Notes under the pieces: generated by a model
Seen by the model: only the letters and a program-made list of their open reading frames with translations
Told to the model about the DNA's origin: nothing
The model's database searches: none
Assembly (NCBI RefSeq): GCF_017948455.1
Contig: NZ_JAFFSU010000001.1
Coordinates: 1-64,000 of the forward strand
Length of the DNA stretch: 64,000 bases
Reading direction: 5' to 3'
DNA from: Streptomyces sp. GESEQ-4
GTDB lineage: Bacteria > Actinomycetota > Actinomycetes > Streptomycetales > Streptomycetaceae
Translations under genes and position numbers: made by a program
Shown: positions 1 through 8,968 of the stretch, piece by piece
How positions within the stretch are numbered: position 1 is the stretch's first letter
How the letters are laid out: every line of letters begins with the position of its first letter

Positions 1-182
1 GGGGGGGGGGAGGGGGGCGGGAGAGGAGCGGAGAGGGGGGCGGCGCGGGCCGGGGGGGGCCGGCCAGCGGCGCGGGGGGGGGGGCCGGGGGGGGGGGGGG
101 GGCGGTGAGGCCCCAATCAGCCCCAGGGAATCGGCGGAGGGCGGCCCGCCGGTACGCCGGGCCGTCCTCGCCATGGATGTCG
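1..182. other. G-homopolymer-rich window edge, no gene
   Basis: The first ~105 bases are almost only G with some C and A, including runs of ten or more G. No reading frame with protein-like composition lies here, and the adjacent permease gene ends at 183. Long G runs at a sequence end are often low-quality contig edges. This is inferred from composition only; a genuine G-quadruplex-prone tract cannot be excluded. Confidence 0.6.
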
Positions 183-2189
183 TCAGTCCGCGGTCTGCGC
201 CGGATCGGCCGTCACTCTGCGCAGCAGGGGCCGGCTGCCGCTGATGGCGGCGAACATGGCCAGCGCTCCGACGGCCACGCACACGATCAGCTGGATGAGG
301 CCCGACGTGTTGATCGTGGCCCCGACCAGCTTGTTGAGCTGATACGAGCCGTACATGCCCATCGCGGTGGTGCCGCCGGCCAGCACGACCAGGGGCAGCA
401 CCGTCTCGCGGACCCGGGCCCGGTCCAGCACCTTCAGCGGCGTGCCCGCCAGGCGCAGCAGGCCGTAGACGCGGCGCCGGTCCAGGACGTTCGCGGCGGC
501 GGTGAGACCGGCGGAGGCGGTCGCCAGGACGAAGCTCATGGCCAGTGTCGCGGTGCTGACCTGGGCGATGCGGTCGGTGATCGTGCGGTCGCTCGCCGTC
601 GCGTAGTCCTTGGTGTACGGCAGGTGGCCCGAGCCGAGGGAGGACAGGACGGTGACGGCGGTGTCCATCCGCTCCGTGCCGCCGGAGACATGGGCGACCA
701 CGCCGGGGCTGCCACCCAGCAGGCTGTCATAGTCGTCGGCGCTGACGACCGTGACCTTCGCGGTGACGCCCGCACGGTCCAGCAGAGTGCGGGCCTCGAC
801 GGCGGTGTGCCGGGACTCGGTGGCGTTCGCGGTGATCACGGCCACCTGGTCGCCGTAGTTCGCGTCGCCGAAGCTCAGCATGCTGACGGAGAAGAACCCG
901 GCCGCGAAGCCGGCCAGCACCAGACCGCTGACGGTGCGCCAGGCGCCCCGCGGGTCGTCACTGAGCCTGCGGGCGGCCAGCAGGGTGGCCGGACGGCGGG
1001 CGAAGCGGCCCGCGAGCCGGCCCAGCTGGTCCACGACCCAGGGGCCGAACAGCCAGAACGCGCCGTAGAAGACGAGCAGCATGACCAGCAGCTGTCGGCT
1101 GGTGACCTCGCCTCCCGTGGACACCCAGATGTAGCCCAGGGCAGCCACGAAGGCGACCAGGCGGATCAGCCGGGTCCGCCGGGGGTTCGCCTGCTGGGCG
1201 ACCCCCAGGGGTGAGGTCGCCACCTGACGCAGCATCGACACGGCACTGACCGTGATGAGTGCGGTGACCGCCAGCACGACCGCCGCGAACCACCCCGGTC
1301 CGACCCAGAGTTGGCCTGTGTACCAGCTGCCGACGCCGTACGGGATCTCGGCGAGGGCGGGCAGCAGGGCGACGTAGGCGAGCGCGCCCGTCAGCGCTCC
1401 GAGCGCACCGACGCCGGCCGCCTCCACGGCGGTCATGCCGATGATCTGCCGTGGGGTCGCCCCGGCCAGTCGCAGGGCGGCGAGCCGCTGTTCGCGCCGG
1501 GCCGCGCCCAGTCGTCCGGCCGCCGCGGAGAGCACCACCACGGGCATCGCCAGCAGAACCACGCCGAGCAGCGCGGTCGTCCTGTCCCCGATCGTGAAGA
1601 AGGTGGCCTTGATCCCGGAGAACCCGGAGATCACGGCCCGCCCGGCCTGGTCCTCGTCCCACCAGCTCGCGCCCTCCGCGGCGGCCTGCGACATCGCGCG
1701 GTCGGACGGCGCCCGGCCGACCACGGCGACCAGCTCGTCCGGCGAGGCGAGACCGGCGGCGCCGATCGTGCCGTAGGACTTCACCTCGGGGAAACGGTCG
1801 GCCAGTTGGTTCGCGGGCAGCTTGTGCAGCAGTTCGGCGAGGGTGGGGGAGACATACACCTCGCCCTGCTTCGGGAAGGTGTCGAGACCGGGCGGGGCCG
1901 GGGTCGCGGGGCGGCCGGGCAGCTGGGCGAGCGACACGACGGCGAGGGGTTCGCCGCGGACGTACGTCGTGGCGAGCGCCTGGACGGCCGTGCCGTTCCT
2001 GGCGGGCTCGGGGGTGCGCCAGGTGGTGTGGTCGGCGCGGGTGCCGGAGCCGACGGTGGCGGCGATCATCACCAGCATCACGAAGGCGCCGACGGCGGCG
2101 GCCCCGGCGGCCAGCAGATGGCTCTGCAGGCCGCGGCGACCGGAAGCCTTGGCCAGATGGAAGGTCAAGGGCAGGACGGGGGAACGCAT
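183..2189 (-). CDS. FtsX-like ABC transporter permease
   Basis: Membrane subunit of an ABC exporter of the FtsX/MacB type, 668 residues. An N-terminal transmembrane helix (about residues 22-43) is followed by an extracytoplasmic region, a block of three helices, a second extracytoplasmic region and a C-terminal block of helices, the duplicated FtsX layout. The ATG at 2189 is chosen over an upstream start because GGAG lies six bases before it and the longer start would overlap the ATPase gene. It follows the ATPase gene by 43 bases in one operon, so the two should form one transporter. The substrate is not visible; relatives export antimicrobial peptides or lipids. Confidence 0.88.
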   Translation of the reverse strand: MRSPVLPLTFHLAKASGRRGLQSHLLAAGAAAVGAFVMLVMIAATVGSGTRADHTTWRTPEPARNGTAVQALATTYVRGEPLAVVSLAQLPGRPATPAPPGLDTFPKQGEVYVSPTLAELLHKLPANQLADRFPEVKSYGTIGAAGLASPDELVAVVGRAPSDRAMSQAAAEGASWWDEDQAGRAVISGFSGIKATFFTIGDRTTALLGVVLLAMPVVVLSAAAGRLGAARREQRLAALRLAGATPRQIIGMTAVEAAGVGALGALTGALAYVALLPALAEIPYGVGSWYTGQLWVGPGWFAAVVLAVTALITVSAVSMLRQVATSPLGVAQQANPRRTRLIRLVAFVAALGYIWVSTGGEVTSRQLLVMLLVFYGAFWLFGPWVVDQLGRLAGRFARRPATLLAARRLSDDPRGAWRTVSGLVLAGFAAGFFSVSMLSFGDANYGDQVAVITANATESRHTAVEARTLLDRAGVTAKVTVVSADDYDSLLGGSPGVVAHVSGGTERMDTAVTVLSSLGSGHLPYTKDYATASDRTITDRIAQVSTATLAMSFVLATASAGLTAAANVLDRRRVYGLLRLAGTPLKVLDRARVRETVLPLVVLAGGTTAMGMYGSYQLNKLVGATINTSGLIQLIVCVAVGALAMFAAISGSRPLLRRVTADPAQTAD

Positions 2190-2205
2190 TTCGGCATCTC
2201 CGCTG

Positions 2206-2225
2206 AGAAGAGAAGAGAAGAGAAG
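2206..2225. repeat. Four tandem AGAAG units
   Basis: Four perfect copies of the pentamer AGAAG lie between the stop of the ATPase gene and the ribosome binding site of the permease gene. On the coding strand this is a pyrimidine-rich CTTCT tract. A slippage-prone array here could alter spacing in the operon, which is inference. Confidence 0.6.
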
Positions 2226-2232
2226 AGGGGGA

Positions 2233-2916
2233 TCAGGCGACCGTGTACTGGCTGTGGCCGCTGACGCGGCCGTCGCGGACCTGGAGGACGCGGTCGCAGT
2301 GGGCGGCGACCTCGGCATCGTGCGTGACCATGACCAGGGCGGCGCCCTGGGCCCGGGTGACCGAGGTGAGCAGCTGGATGACCTCCGTGCTGGTCGCCTG
2401 GTCCAGGGCGCCGGTCGGCTCGTCGGCGAAGACCACGTCCGGTTCGACGGCCAACGCCCGGGCGATGGCGACCCGCTGGGCCTGACCGCCCGACAGCTGT
2501 CCGGGCCGGCGCTCTTCCAGACCGTCCAGGCCCAGCGGCGCGAACCAGCGCCGGGCCCGCTCGACGGCCTCCTTGCGCGGGGTGCCCTCCAGCATCAGGG
2601 GCAGGGCGACGTTCTCCTGGGCGGGCAGCTCCGGGAGCAGCTGGCCGAACTGGAACACGAAGCCGAACCGCTTGCGGCGCAGCTCACTGAGACGGTTCTC
2701 GCCCAGCTGGTCGATGCGCTCCCCACGCAGCAGCACCTGTCCGCCGTCGGGACGGACGATCCCCGCGAGGACATGCAGCAGCGTGGACTTGCCGGACCCG
2801 GACGGCCCCATGATCGCCAGCGAATCACGCTCGCCGACCTGAACGTCCACACCCGCGAGCGCGGTCGTGGCACCGTACTTCTTGACGAGGCCGTGCCCGG
2901 CCAGAACGGTTTTCAT
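2233..2916 (-). CDS. ABC transporter ATPase, LolD/MacB type
   Basis: Cytoplasmic ATPase of 227 residues that powers the neighbouring FtsX-type permease. Walker A is GPSGSGKST at residues 37-45, the signature LSGGQ at 141-145, Walker B VVFADEP at 161-167, and the switch histidine is in VTHD. The length is normal for a single-domain LolD-type ATPase. The start is the ATG at 2916 with AGGAG upstream. It is the first gene of the two-gene exporter operon. Confidence 0.93.
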   Translation of the reverse strand: MKTVLAGHGLVKKYGATTALAGVDVQVGERDSLAIMGPSGSGKSTLLHVLAGIVRPDGGQVLLRGERIDQLGENRLSELRRKRFGFVFQFGQLLPELPAQENVALPLMLEGTPRKEAVERARRWFAPLGLDGLEERRPGQLSGGQAQRVAIARALAVEPDVVFADEPTGALDQATSTEVIQLLTSVTRAQGAALVMVTHDAEVAAHCDRVLQVRDGRVSGHSQYTVA

Positions 2917-2961
2917 GATGTGAGTGGCTCCTCTGTTGTCGATCATCTGCGGCGCCGTCGT

Positions 2962-2998
2962 GGCTGGTCGCGCAGTTCCCCGCGCCCCTTCGGGGCGC
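2962..2998 (-). repeat. Streptomyces-type interspersed hairpin repeat, copy A
   Basis: A 7-bp GC stem (GCGCCCC with GGGGCGC at 2982-2998) is followed on the minus strand by a conserved single-stranded tail. The same stem and tail occur at 12565-12602 with one loop difference. It sits one base after the DUF4333 stop codon, so it may act as that gene's terminator. I know this element as widespread between Streptomyces genes. Confidence 0.7.
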
Positions 2999-2999
2999 T

Positions 3000-3368
3000 T
3001 CAGCGCTCGAACTTCCACGTGACGGAGTCCCCCGTGGCCCTGACCACGGAGACCGGTATCTCGACGGACGAGCCGTCCGACTTCTTCCCGGAGCAAGTGA
3101 CCGTCGCGCCCGCCACCGCCTTCAGCCCGGTCGCACACCGCACGTCGTGGACCTTCACGCCGATGAGCGGAATCGGGTGGTACTTGCTCTGCACCCGGCC
3201 CGCGACGATGTTCGAGGACAGGGCCTTCTGCCCGTCCACCTGCACGGTGTTGTAGGTGTCCAGCGCGGTGGTCGACTCGGTGCCGGAGAGCGCGTACACA
3301 CCGACACCGGCGACACCGAGCACGGCGGACGCGCCGCCGACGACACCGATGATGAACTTGCGCTGCAT
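3000..3368 (-). CDS. DUF4333 domain protein, membrane anchored
   Basis: A 122-residue protein with one N-terminal hydrophobic helix (about residues 5-25) and a small extracytoplasmic domain carrying two cysteines (DVRC and VTCSG), the DUF4333 pattern. These proteins are common in actinomycetes and have no established biochemical role. The ATG at 3368 is preceded by GGAG. It is followed by the hairpin repeat and then, 83 bases on, the ABC exporter operon on the same strand. A functional link to the exporter is possible but not shown. Confidence 0.75.
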   Translation of the reverse strand: MQRKFIIGVVGGASAVLGVAGVGVYALSGTESTTALDTYNTVQVDGQKALSSNIVAGRVQSKYHPIPLIGVKVHDVRCATGLKAVAGATVTCSGKKSDGSSVEIPVSVVRATGDSVTWKFER

Positions 3369-3467
3369 GAGAACTCCTGGGAGCTGAAGGGGAGGAAGTG
3401 GCTCCACCCTCGCCCGCGCACCCGGCCCCGCGCCTCGGCCATAAGGTCGGCGTCCGCGATGGCCCCC

Positions 3468-3483
3468 TCGGCCGATCGGCCGA
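3468..3483. promoter_or_regulatory. 16-bp perfect palindrome between divergent genes
   Basis: TCGGCCGATCGGCCGA is identical to its own reverse complement. It lies in the 240-base gap between the divergent DUF4333 and XRE-cupin genes, about 127 bases before the regulator start. It is a candidate operator or chance GC symmetry; no protein can be assigned. Confidence 0.3.
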
Positions 3484-3609
3484 TGTCGTGCCGCGGGGGC
3501 ACGCCCCACCGTGATCGGCAAGAAGGCACCCGGCAGGCCGCCCTGGCGTCACTCCCACTCACGGCTGTTCAATGAGGCTGCACATACGCCACCGGGAGAG
3601 GAGCCCTCA

Positions 3610-4248
3610 GTGTCACCAGCAGCCGCTCCGCCCGTCGGCGCCCGTATCCGGCAGGTGCGTCTGGAGCGCGGGATGAGCCTGCGGTCGCTGGCCCGCGAGA
3701 TCGGGGTCTCGGCGAGCCTGGTGTCGCAGATCGAGACGGGCAAGAGCCAGCCGTCCGTCAGCACGCTGTACGCGATCACGACAGCGCTCGGCATCACCGT
3801 CGAGTCCCTCTTCGAGGCACGGGAGTCCGTGCCGCACATCGCGGCGGGCGCCGCCCCCGGCACCGTCCTGCACGCCCTCGCCGCCTTCGCCGCCGACCCG
3901 GGCCGGCGCATCGGCCCGCTGGTCACGCCCGGCGAGCGGGAGACGTTGGAGCTGGACTCGGGGGTCGTCTGGGAGCGTCTCGGCCATGTGCCCGGCACGG
4001 ACGTGGACTTCCTGCTGGTGACCTACCGGCCCGGTGGCTCCTCCTCCGGCTCCGGCGGTCTGATGCGGCACACGGGCACCGAGTACGGCTTTCTCACCTC
4101 GGGTGAACTCGTCCTCACCCTGGGTTTCGACGAGTACCCGCTGCGCCCCGGCGACGCCGTCTGCTTCGAGTCGACGACACCGCACCGCTACCGCAACGAT
4201 GGAGAGGAACCAGCCGTCGGCGTATGGTGTGTGTTCAGTAGCACTTGA
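3610..4248 (+). CDS. XRE-family regulator with C-terminal cupin
   Basis: A 212-residue transcription regulator. Residues about 11-66 form a Cro/C1-type helix-turn-helix (RSLAREIGVSASLVSQIE), and about 110-205 a cupin fold that in this family binds a small effector. The GTG at 3610 is chosen because GGAGAGGAG lies just before it and the helix-turn-helix begins soon after. It stands 45 bases before a seven-gene catabolic set on the same strand and is the likely local regulator, as PuuR-type XRE-cupin proteins are in other pathways. Confidence 0.88.
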   Translation: MSPAAAPPVGARIRQVRLERGMSLRSLAREIGVSASLVSQIETGKSQPSVSTLYAITTALGITVESLFEARESVPHIAAGAAPGTVLHALAAFAADPGRRIGPLVTPGERETLELDSGVVWERLGHVPGTDVDFLLVTYRPGGSSSGSGGLMRHTGTEYGFLTSGELVLTLGFDEYPLRPGDAVCFESTTPHRYRNDGEEPAVGVWCVFSST

Positions 4249-4293
4249 CACTTCCGGCGGGTGGTCGTTCACTCCGAATCGGGGGTGGTCGCC

Positions 4294-5631
4294 ATGGCGA
4301 TCCGCACTTTCGGACCCAATGCCGTCGACTGGGAAGAGCGCGTCGACCTGGACCGGCTGCGCAAGCAGCGCCTGGCCCGGCTCAACGAACAGCTGAACCG
4401 CTCCGAGCTGGGCGCGCTGCTCAGCTTCGACTTCGCCAACATCCGCTATATGACGGCCACGCACATCGGCACCTGGGCGATGGACAAGCTGATCCGCTTC
4501 GCCCTGCTGACCCGCGGCGGCGAGCCGGTCGTCTGGGACTTCGGCTCCGCGGCCCGCCACCACCAGCTCTACAACCCGTGGCTCGACTACAGCGACGGCA
4601 AGGGCGGCCCGCCCACCGGCGCCCGCGCCGGCATCTCCACCCTCCGCGGCGCCTTCCACCCGGACGCGGGCATAGCCGAGGACGTCGCCCGGAAGATCGC
4701 CGCCGAGCTGCGCGAGCACGGCCTGGCCCAGGAACCCCTCGGCATCGACGTCGCCGAGATGCCCATCCTCGCCGCCCTGCGCGCCGAAGGCATCGACGTC
4801 GTCGACGGCCAGCAGGTCTTCCTGGAGGCCCGCCGCATCAAGACCGGCGACGAGATCTCCCTGCTCACCCAGGCCTGCGCGATGGTCGACGCGGCCTACG
4901 AGGAGTTGTACGGCTATCTGCGCCCCGGCGTGCGCGAGAACGAGTGCGTCGGCGTCGTCAGCAAGGTCCTGTACGACCTCGGCAGCGAGTACGTCGAAGG
5001 CGTCAACGCCATCTCCGGCGAACGCTGTTCACCGCACCCGCACGTCTACAGCGACCGCCTGATCCGTCCCGGCGACCCCGCCTTCTTCGACATCCTGCAC
5101 AGCCACCTCGGCTACCGCACCTGCTACTACCGCACCTTCGCCGTCGGCAGCGCCTCCCGCGCCCAGCGCGACGCCTACGTCCGCTGCCGGGAGTACATGG
5201 ACGAGGCGATCTCCCTGGTCCGGCCCGGCGCCACCACCGCCGACATCGTCCAAGTGTGGCCGCGCGCCGAGGAGTTCGGCTTCGCCGACGAGACAGCGGC
5301 CTTCGCCCTGCAGTACGGCCATGGCGTCGGCCTGTCCATCTGGGAGAAGCCGATCTTCAGCCGGCTGGTCTCGCTCGACCATCCCGAAGTCCTCGAAGAG
5401 GGCATGGTGTTCGCGCTGGAGACGTACTGGCCCGCCGCCGACGGCTGGTCCGCCGCCCGCATCGAGGAGGAACTGGTCGTCACCGCCGACGGCTGCGAGG
5501 TCATCACCAAGTTCCCGGCGGAGGAACTGCTGGTGGCGGGACGCAAGTACTGGACGGTGGGCGGCGAGCTCAACACGCGCCGTGAGGCACAGTCCCACCT
5601 GAACACGGGGACGGCCGATGGACGGCACTGA
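4294..5631 (+). CDS. M24-fold (pita-bread) hydrolase, aminopeptidase P/creatinase-like
   Basis: A 445-residue protein with a creatinase N-terminal-like domain and a C-terminal pita-bread domain (M24 superfamily). Expected landmarks are FDIL (Asp266), GYRTCYYRTF (273-282), YGHGVG (341-346, His343), ALETYW and EEELVV. At the position of the second metal aspartate of peptidases (GYxSDxxRT) there is Cys277. The enzyme may therefore be a creatinase- or DddP-type non-peptidase hydrolase; that is inference. ATG 4294 follows a GGGGGTGG ribosome binding site. Its end overlaps the E1 alpha gene by 14 bases, so the genes are probably translationally coupled. Confidence 0.8.
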   Translation: MAIRTFGPNAVDWEERVDLDRLRKQRLARLNEQLNRSELGALLSFDFANIRYMTATHIGTWAMDKLIRFALLTRGGEPVVWDFGSAARHHQLYNPWLDYSDGKGGPPTGARAGISTLRGAFHPDAGIAEDVARKIAAELREHGLAQEPLGIDVAEMPILAALRAEGIDVVDGQQVFLEARRIKTGDEISLLTQACAMVDAAYEELYGYLRPGVRENECVGVVSKVLYDLGSEYVEGVNAISGERCSPHPHVYSDRLIRPGDPAFFDILHSHLGYRTCYYRTFAVGSASRAQRDAYVRCREYMDEAISLVRPGATTADIVQVWPRAEEFGFADETAAFALQYGHGVGLSIWEKPIFSRLVSLDHPEVLEEGMVFALETYWPAADGWSAARIEEELVVTADGCEVITKFPAEELLVAGRKYWTVGGELNTRREAQSHLNTGTADGRH

Positions 5632-6595
5632 ACTCCTCGCCCGGTACGAGCAGATGGCCGTCATCCGCCGTACGGAGAAGGCCGCCCACGACCTGTTCCT
5701 GCACGGCCTGGTCAAGGGCACCACCCACCTCGCCGCCGGACACGAGGCGATCGCCGTCGGCGCGAGCGCCGCCCTGCACGCCGACGACTACGTGTTCGCC
5801 ACCTACCGCGGTCACCACCACGCCCTGGCCCGCGGCGCCACCCCCGAGGAGTGCCTCGCCGAACTCATGAGCCGGGCCACCGGGCTGTGCAAGGCCAAGG
5901 GCGGCTCGATGCACCTCACAAAGGCGGCCACCGGCATGCTCGGCTCGTACGCCATCGTCGGCGCCCATCTGCCGATGGCGGTCGGCGCGGCCTGGTCGGC
6001 CCGGTTGCGCGGTACCGACCAGATCGCGGTGGCCTTCTTCGGCGACGGCGCGACCAACATCGGCGCCTTCCACGAGGCGCTGAACCTGGCGGCCGTATGG
6101 AAGCTGCCGGTGCTGTTCGTGTGCGAGAACAACCTGTACATGGAGTACACGCCGATCGCCGACGTCACGGCGGTGGCACGCCCCGCCGCCGACCGGGCGC
6201 CCGCGTACGGCATCCCCGGCGAGGTCGTCGACGGCAATGACGTCGTCGCCGTCCAGGAGATGGTCGAGCGTTTCGCCCGGCGGGCCCGGGCCGGAGACGG
6301 GCCCGCCCTCATCGAGGCGCAGACCTACCGTCACTTCGGGCACAGCCGCGCCGACCCGGCGACCTACCGTCCGGCCGAGGAGGTCGAACGCTGGCTCAAG
6401 CACGACCCGCTGGACCTCGCCCGCGGCAGGCTCATCGAACTGGGAGTGGCGCCGGAGACGGTCACCGCGGCGGACGAGCGCGCACGAGATGTCGTAGCGA
6501 AGGCGGTCGAGGCGGCGAAGGCCGCTCCCGGGCCCGATCCGGGTGAGGCGCTGACCGATGTGTGGGCCGACGGAGGTGCCGCATGGCGGACGTGA
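5618..6595 (+). CDS. Thiamine-diphosphate dehydrogenase E1 component, alpha subunit
   Basis: A 325-residue alpha subunit of a 2-oxoacid or acetoin dehydrogenase E1. The ThDP-binding motif begins with FFGDGATNIG and ends with the ENN of VCENNLYME. The length matches AcoA/PdhA-type subunits. It pairs with the beta subunit encoded immediately downstream with a 13-base overlap. No E2 acyltransferase or E3 dehydrogenase gene lies nearby. The E1 must borrow these from elsewhere or work as a stand-alone decarboxylase or ligase; the substrate is unknown. Confidence 0.9.
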   Translation: MDGTELLARYEQMAVIRRTEKAAHDLFLHGLVKGTTHLAAGHEAIAVGASAALHADDYVFATYRGHHHALARGATPEECLAELMSRATGLCKAKGGSMHLTKAATGMLGSYAIVGAHLPMAVGAAWSARLRGTDQIAVAFFGDGATNIGAFHEALNLAAVWKLPVLFVCENNLYMEYTPIADVTAVARPAADRAPAYGIPGEVVDGNDVVAVQEMVERFARRARAGDGPALIEAQTYRHFGHSRADPATYRPAEEVERWLKHDPLDLARGRLIELGVAPETVTAADERARDVVAKAVEAAKAAPGPDPGEALTDVWADGGAAWRT

Positions 6596-7593
6596 CAGCC
6601 GAACGGGCCGCCGGCGCACGGGAGATCAGCTACCGGGAGGCGGTCGCCGAGGGCATCGCGCGGGAGATGCGGCGCGATCCGGCGGTGGTGTGCCTGGGCG
6701 AGGACATCGGTGAGGCAGGCGGGGTCTTCAAGACGACCGTCGGACTGCTCAAGGAGTTCGGGCCGGAGCGGGTGTGGGACACGCCCATCTCCGAACAGGC
6801 CATCGTGGGCGCGGCGATGGGCGCCGCGATGACCGGGATACGACCCGTCGCGGAGATCATGTTCTCCGACTTCCTGGCCTGCTGCTGGGACTACCTCGCC
6901 AACGAGATACCCAAGGTCCGCTATATGACGGGCGGTCAGGTGACCGTGCCCCTCGTCGTGCGCACGGCCAACGGCGGCGGACTCGGCTTCGGCGCCCAGC
7001 ACTCCCAGGCCACCGAGAACTGGGCGCTCACGATCCCCGGCCTGAAGATCGCGGCACCGTCGACGCCCGCCGACGTGATCGGCATGATGGCGGCGGCGAT
7101 CCGCAGCGACGACCCCGTCGTCTTCTTCGAGCACAAGGGCCTGCTGGCGAGCAAGGGCACGCCTCCGCCGCCCGGTCATGTGGTCGACCTGGGAAGCGCC
7201 ACCGTCGTACGCGAAGGCGCCGACGTGACGCTCGTGGCGCTCGCCTCGATGGTGCCGGTGGCGCTGAAGGCCGCCGAACTGCTGGCGGCGGAAGGCATCC
7301 ACGCGGAGGTCGTCGACCTGCGCTGCCTCGTCCCGCTGGACGTCGCCACCGTCCTCGCCTCGCTCGCCCGGACCTCGCGGCTCCTGACGGTCGAGGAGAA
7401 CCCCTACCAGGGCGGCTGGGGCGCCACCCTCGTGTCGGTCGTCGCCGACGAAGGATTCGGTCTGCTGGACGCGCCCGTGCGCCGGGTGGCGGGGGAGTGC
7501 GTTCCGCTGCCGTTCGCCGACGCGCTGGAGGAGCAGGTCATCCCCACCGTAGAGAAGGTCGTGGCGGCGGTCCGCAGCCTCGCCGCGTATTGA
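6583..7593 (+). CDS. Thiamine-diphosphate dehydrogenase E1 component, beta subunit
   Basis: A 336-residue beta subunit of the E1 heterotetramer, with the transketolase central domain (LGEDIGEAGG near the start, then the FSDF region) and a C-terminal transketolase domain (TVEENPYQGGWG). ATG 6583 has GGAGGT five bases upstream and lies inside the end of the alpha gene. The two subunits should be made in equal amounts. Together with the M24, amidohydrolase and cupin genes it suggests a degradation route that yields a 2-oxoacid or acyloin intermediate, which is inference. Confidence 0.9.
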   Translation: MADVTAERAAGAREISYREAVAEGIAREMRRDPAVVCLGEDIGEAGGVFKTTVGLLKEFGPERVWDTPISEQAIVGAAMGAAMTGIRPVAEIMFSDFLACCWDYLANEIPKVRYMTGGQVTVPLVVRTANGGGLGFGAQHSQATENWALTIPGLKIAAPSTPADVIGMMAAAIRSDDPVVFFEHKGLLASKGTPPPPGHVVDLGSATVVREGADVTLVALASMVPVALKAAELLAAEGIHAEVVDLRCLVPLDVATVLASLARTSRLLTVEENPYQGGWGATLVSVVADEGFGLLDAPVRRVAGECVPLPFADALEEQVIPTVEKVVAAVRSLAAY

Positions 7594-7615
7594 ACACCCC
7601 ATGGGAGGAAGCACG

Positions 7616-8968
7616 ATGACCGATCGGACACTCCTGCGCGCCGGGCACATCATCTCGATGGACCCCGCCATCGGAGACCTGCCCAAGGGGGACGTCCTCA
7701 TCGAGGACGGCCGGATCGCGGCGGTGCGGCCGGAGATCGACGCGGACGCCGAGATCCTCGACATGACCGGCCGCATCGTGATCCCCGGCTTCGTGGACAC
7801 CCACCGCCACACCTGGGAGGCGTCGATCCGCAACGTCGCCCCCGACGCCACCCTCGACGACTACTTCGTCGACATCCTCGACACCTTCGCACCCCTCTAC
7901 ACCCCCGAGGACGTGTACGCCGCCAACCTCGCGGGATCACTGGAGTGCCTGAACGCCGGCATCACGACCCTCGTCGACTGGTCCCACATCAACAACACAC
8001 CCGCCCACCCGGACGCCGCGATCCAGGCCCTCACGGAGACCGGCATCCGCGCCCAGTACGCGTACGGCAGCGCCAACACCTCGCTCGCCGACTACTGGTT
8101 CGACAGCAAGATCGCGGTGCCGGGCGACGACGTACGCCGGATCCGCAGCACCTACTTCGCCTCCGACGACAGCCTGTTGACCATGGCCCTGGCCACCCGC
8201 GGCCCCGGCTTCTGCACCAACGACGTCGTCACCGCCGAGTGGGCCCTCGCCCGCGACCTCGGCATCCCGATCACCGTGCATGTGGCGATGGGCCGGCTGG
8301 CGGGCCGCTTCGGCATGGTCAAGCAACTGCACGACCTGGGGCTCCTGGGCGCCGACACCACCTACGTCCACTGCTGCTACTTCAGCGAGGAGGAGTGGCA
8401 GCTGGTCGCCGACAGCGGCGGTACGGTCTCGATCGCGCCGCAGGTCGAGGTGCAGATGGGGCACGGGTGGCCGCCTGTGATGAAGGCCATCGAGTTCGGG
8501 CTGCGGCCGTCCCTGAGCATCGACGTCGTCACCACCGTGCCCGGCGACATGTTCACCCAGATCCGCGCGGCCTTCGGCGCCGAGCGCGCCCGCGTCAACG
8601 CCGACTGCTGGAAGGCCAACCTCCCCGTGCCCGACACCATGTTGACGGCACGTCAGATGCTGGAGATCGCGACCCGCAACGGCGCCCACGTCGCGGGCGT
8701 CGAGGACCGCACCGGCTCCCTGACCCCCGGCAAGCGCGCCGACATCGTCGCGATCGACGCCACCGCGCTGAACGTCGCCCCGGTGCACGACGCGGCGGCC
8801 GCGGTGACGCTGTCGGCGGACGTCTCCAACGTCGACACGGTCATCGTCGACGGCGTGATCCGCAAGCGCGACGGCCGCCTCGTGGCCGACGTCGACCGGG
8901 CCCGCCGACTGGTCCAGGAGTCCCGCGACCGGCTCCTGGCCGCCAAGGAGGCGAAGAGCGCGGCATGA
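7616..8968 (+). CDS. Amidohydrolase-superfamily deaminase/chlorohydrolase-like enzyme
   Basis: A 450-residue metal-dependent hydrolase of the ATZ/TRZ, cytosine- and 8-oxoguanine-deaminase group. The metal motif DTHRH is at residues 61-65, followed by further ligands in TVHVAMG, YVHCCYF and LSIDVV. N- and C-terminal strands form the small beta-sandwich of urease-like enzymes (GKRADIV near the end). ATG 7616 follows GGGAGG. The substrate is probably an N-heterocycle or amidine compound, by family only. The stop overlaps the next start as ATGA. Confidence 0.85.
   Translation: MTDRTLLRAGHIISMDPAIGDLPKGDVLIEDGRIAAVRPEIDADAEILDMTGRIVIPGFVDTHRHTWEASIRNVAPDATLDDYFVDILDTFAPLYTPEDVYAANLAGSLECLNAGITTLVDWSHINNTPAHPDAAIQALTETGIRAQYAYGSANTSLADYWFDSKIAVPGDDVRRIRSTYFASDDSLLTMALATRGPGFCTNDVVTAEWALARDLGIPITVHVAMGRLAGRFGMVKQLHDLGLLGADTTYVHCCYFSEEEWQLVADSGGTVSIAPQVEVQMGHGWPPVMKAIEFGLRPSLSIDVVTTVPGDMFTQIRAAFGAERARVNADCWKANLPVPDTMLTARQMLEIATRNGAHVAGVEDRTGSLTPGKRADIVAIDATALNVAPVHDAAAAVTLSADVSNVDTVIVDGVIRKRDGRLVADVDRARRLVQESRDRLLAAKEAKSAA

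Noticed and set aside
5618..7593. Complete pyruvate or branched-chain dehydrogenase complex
   Set aside because: Only E1 subunits are present; no lipoyl acyltransferase or dihydrolipoyl dehydrogenase gene is in the cluster.
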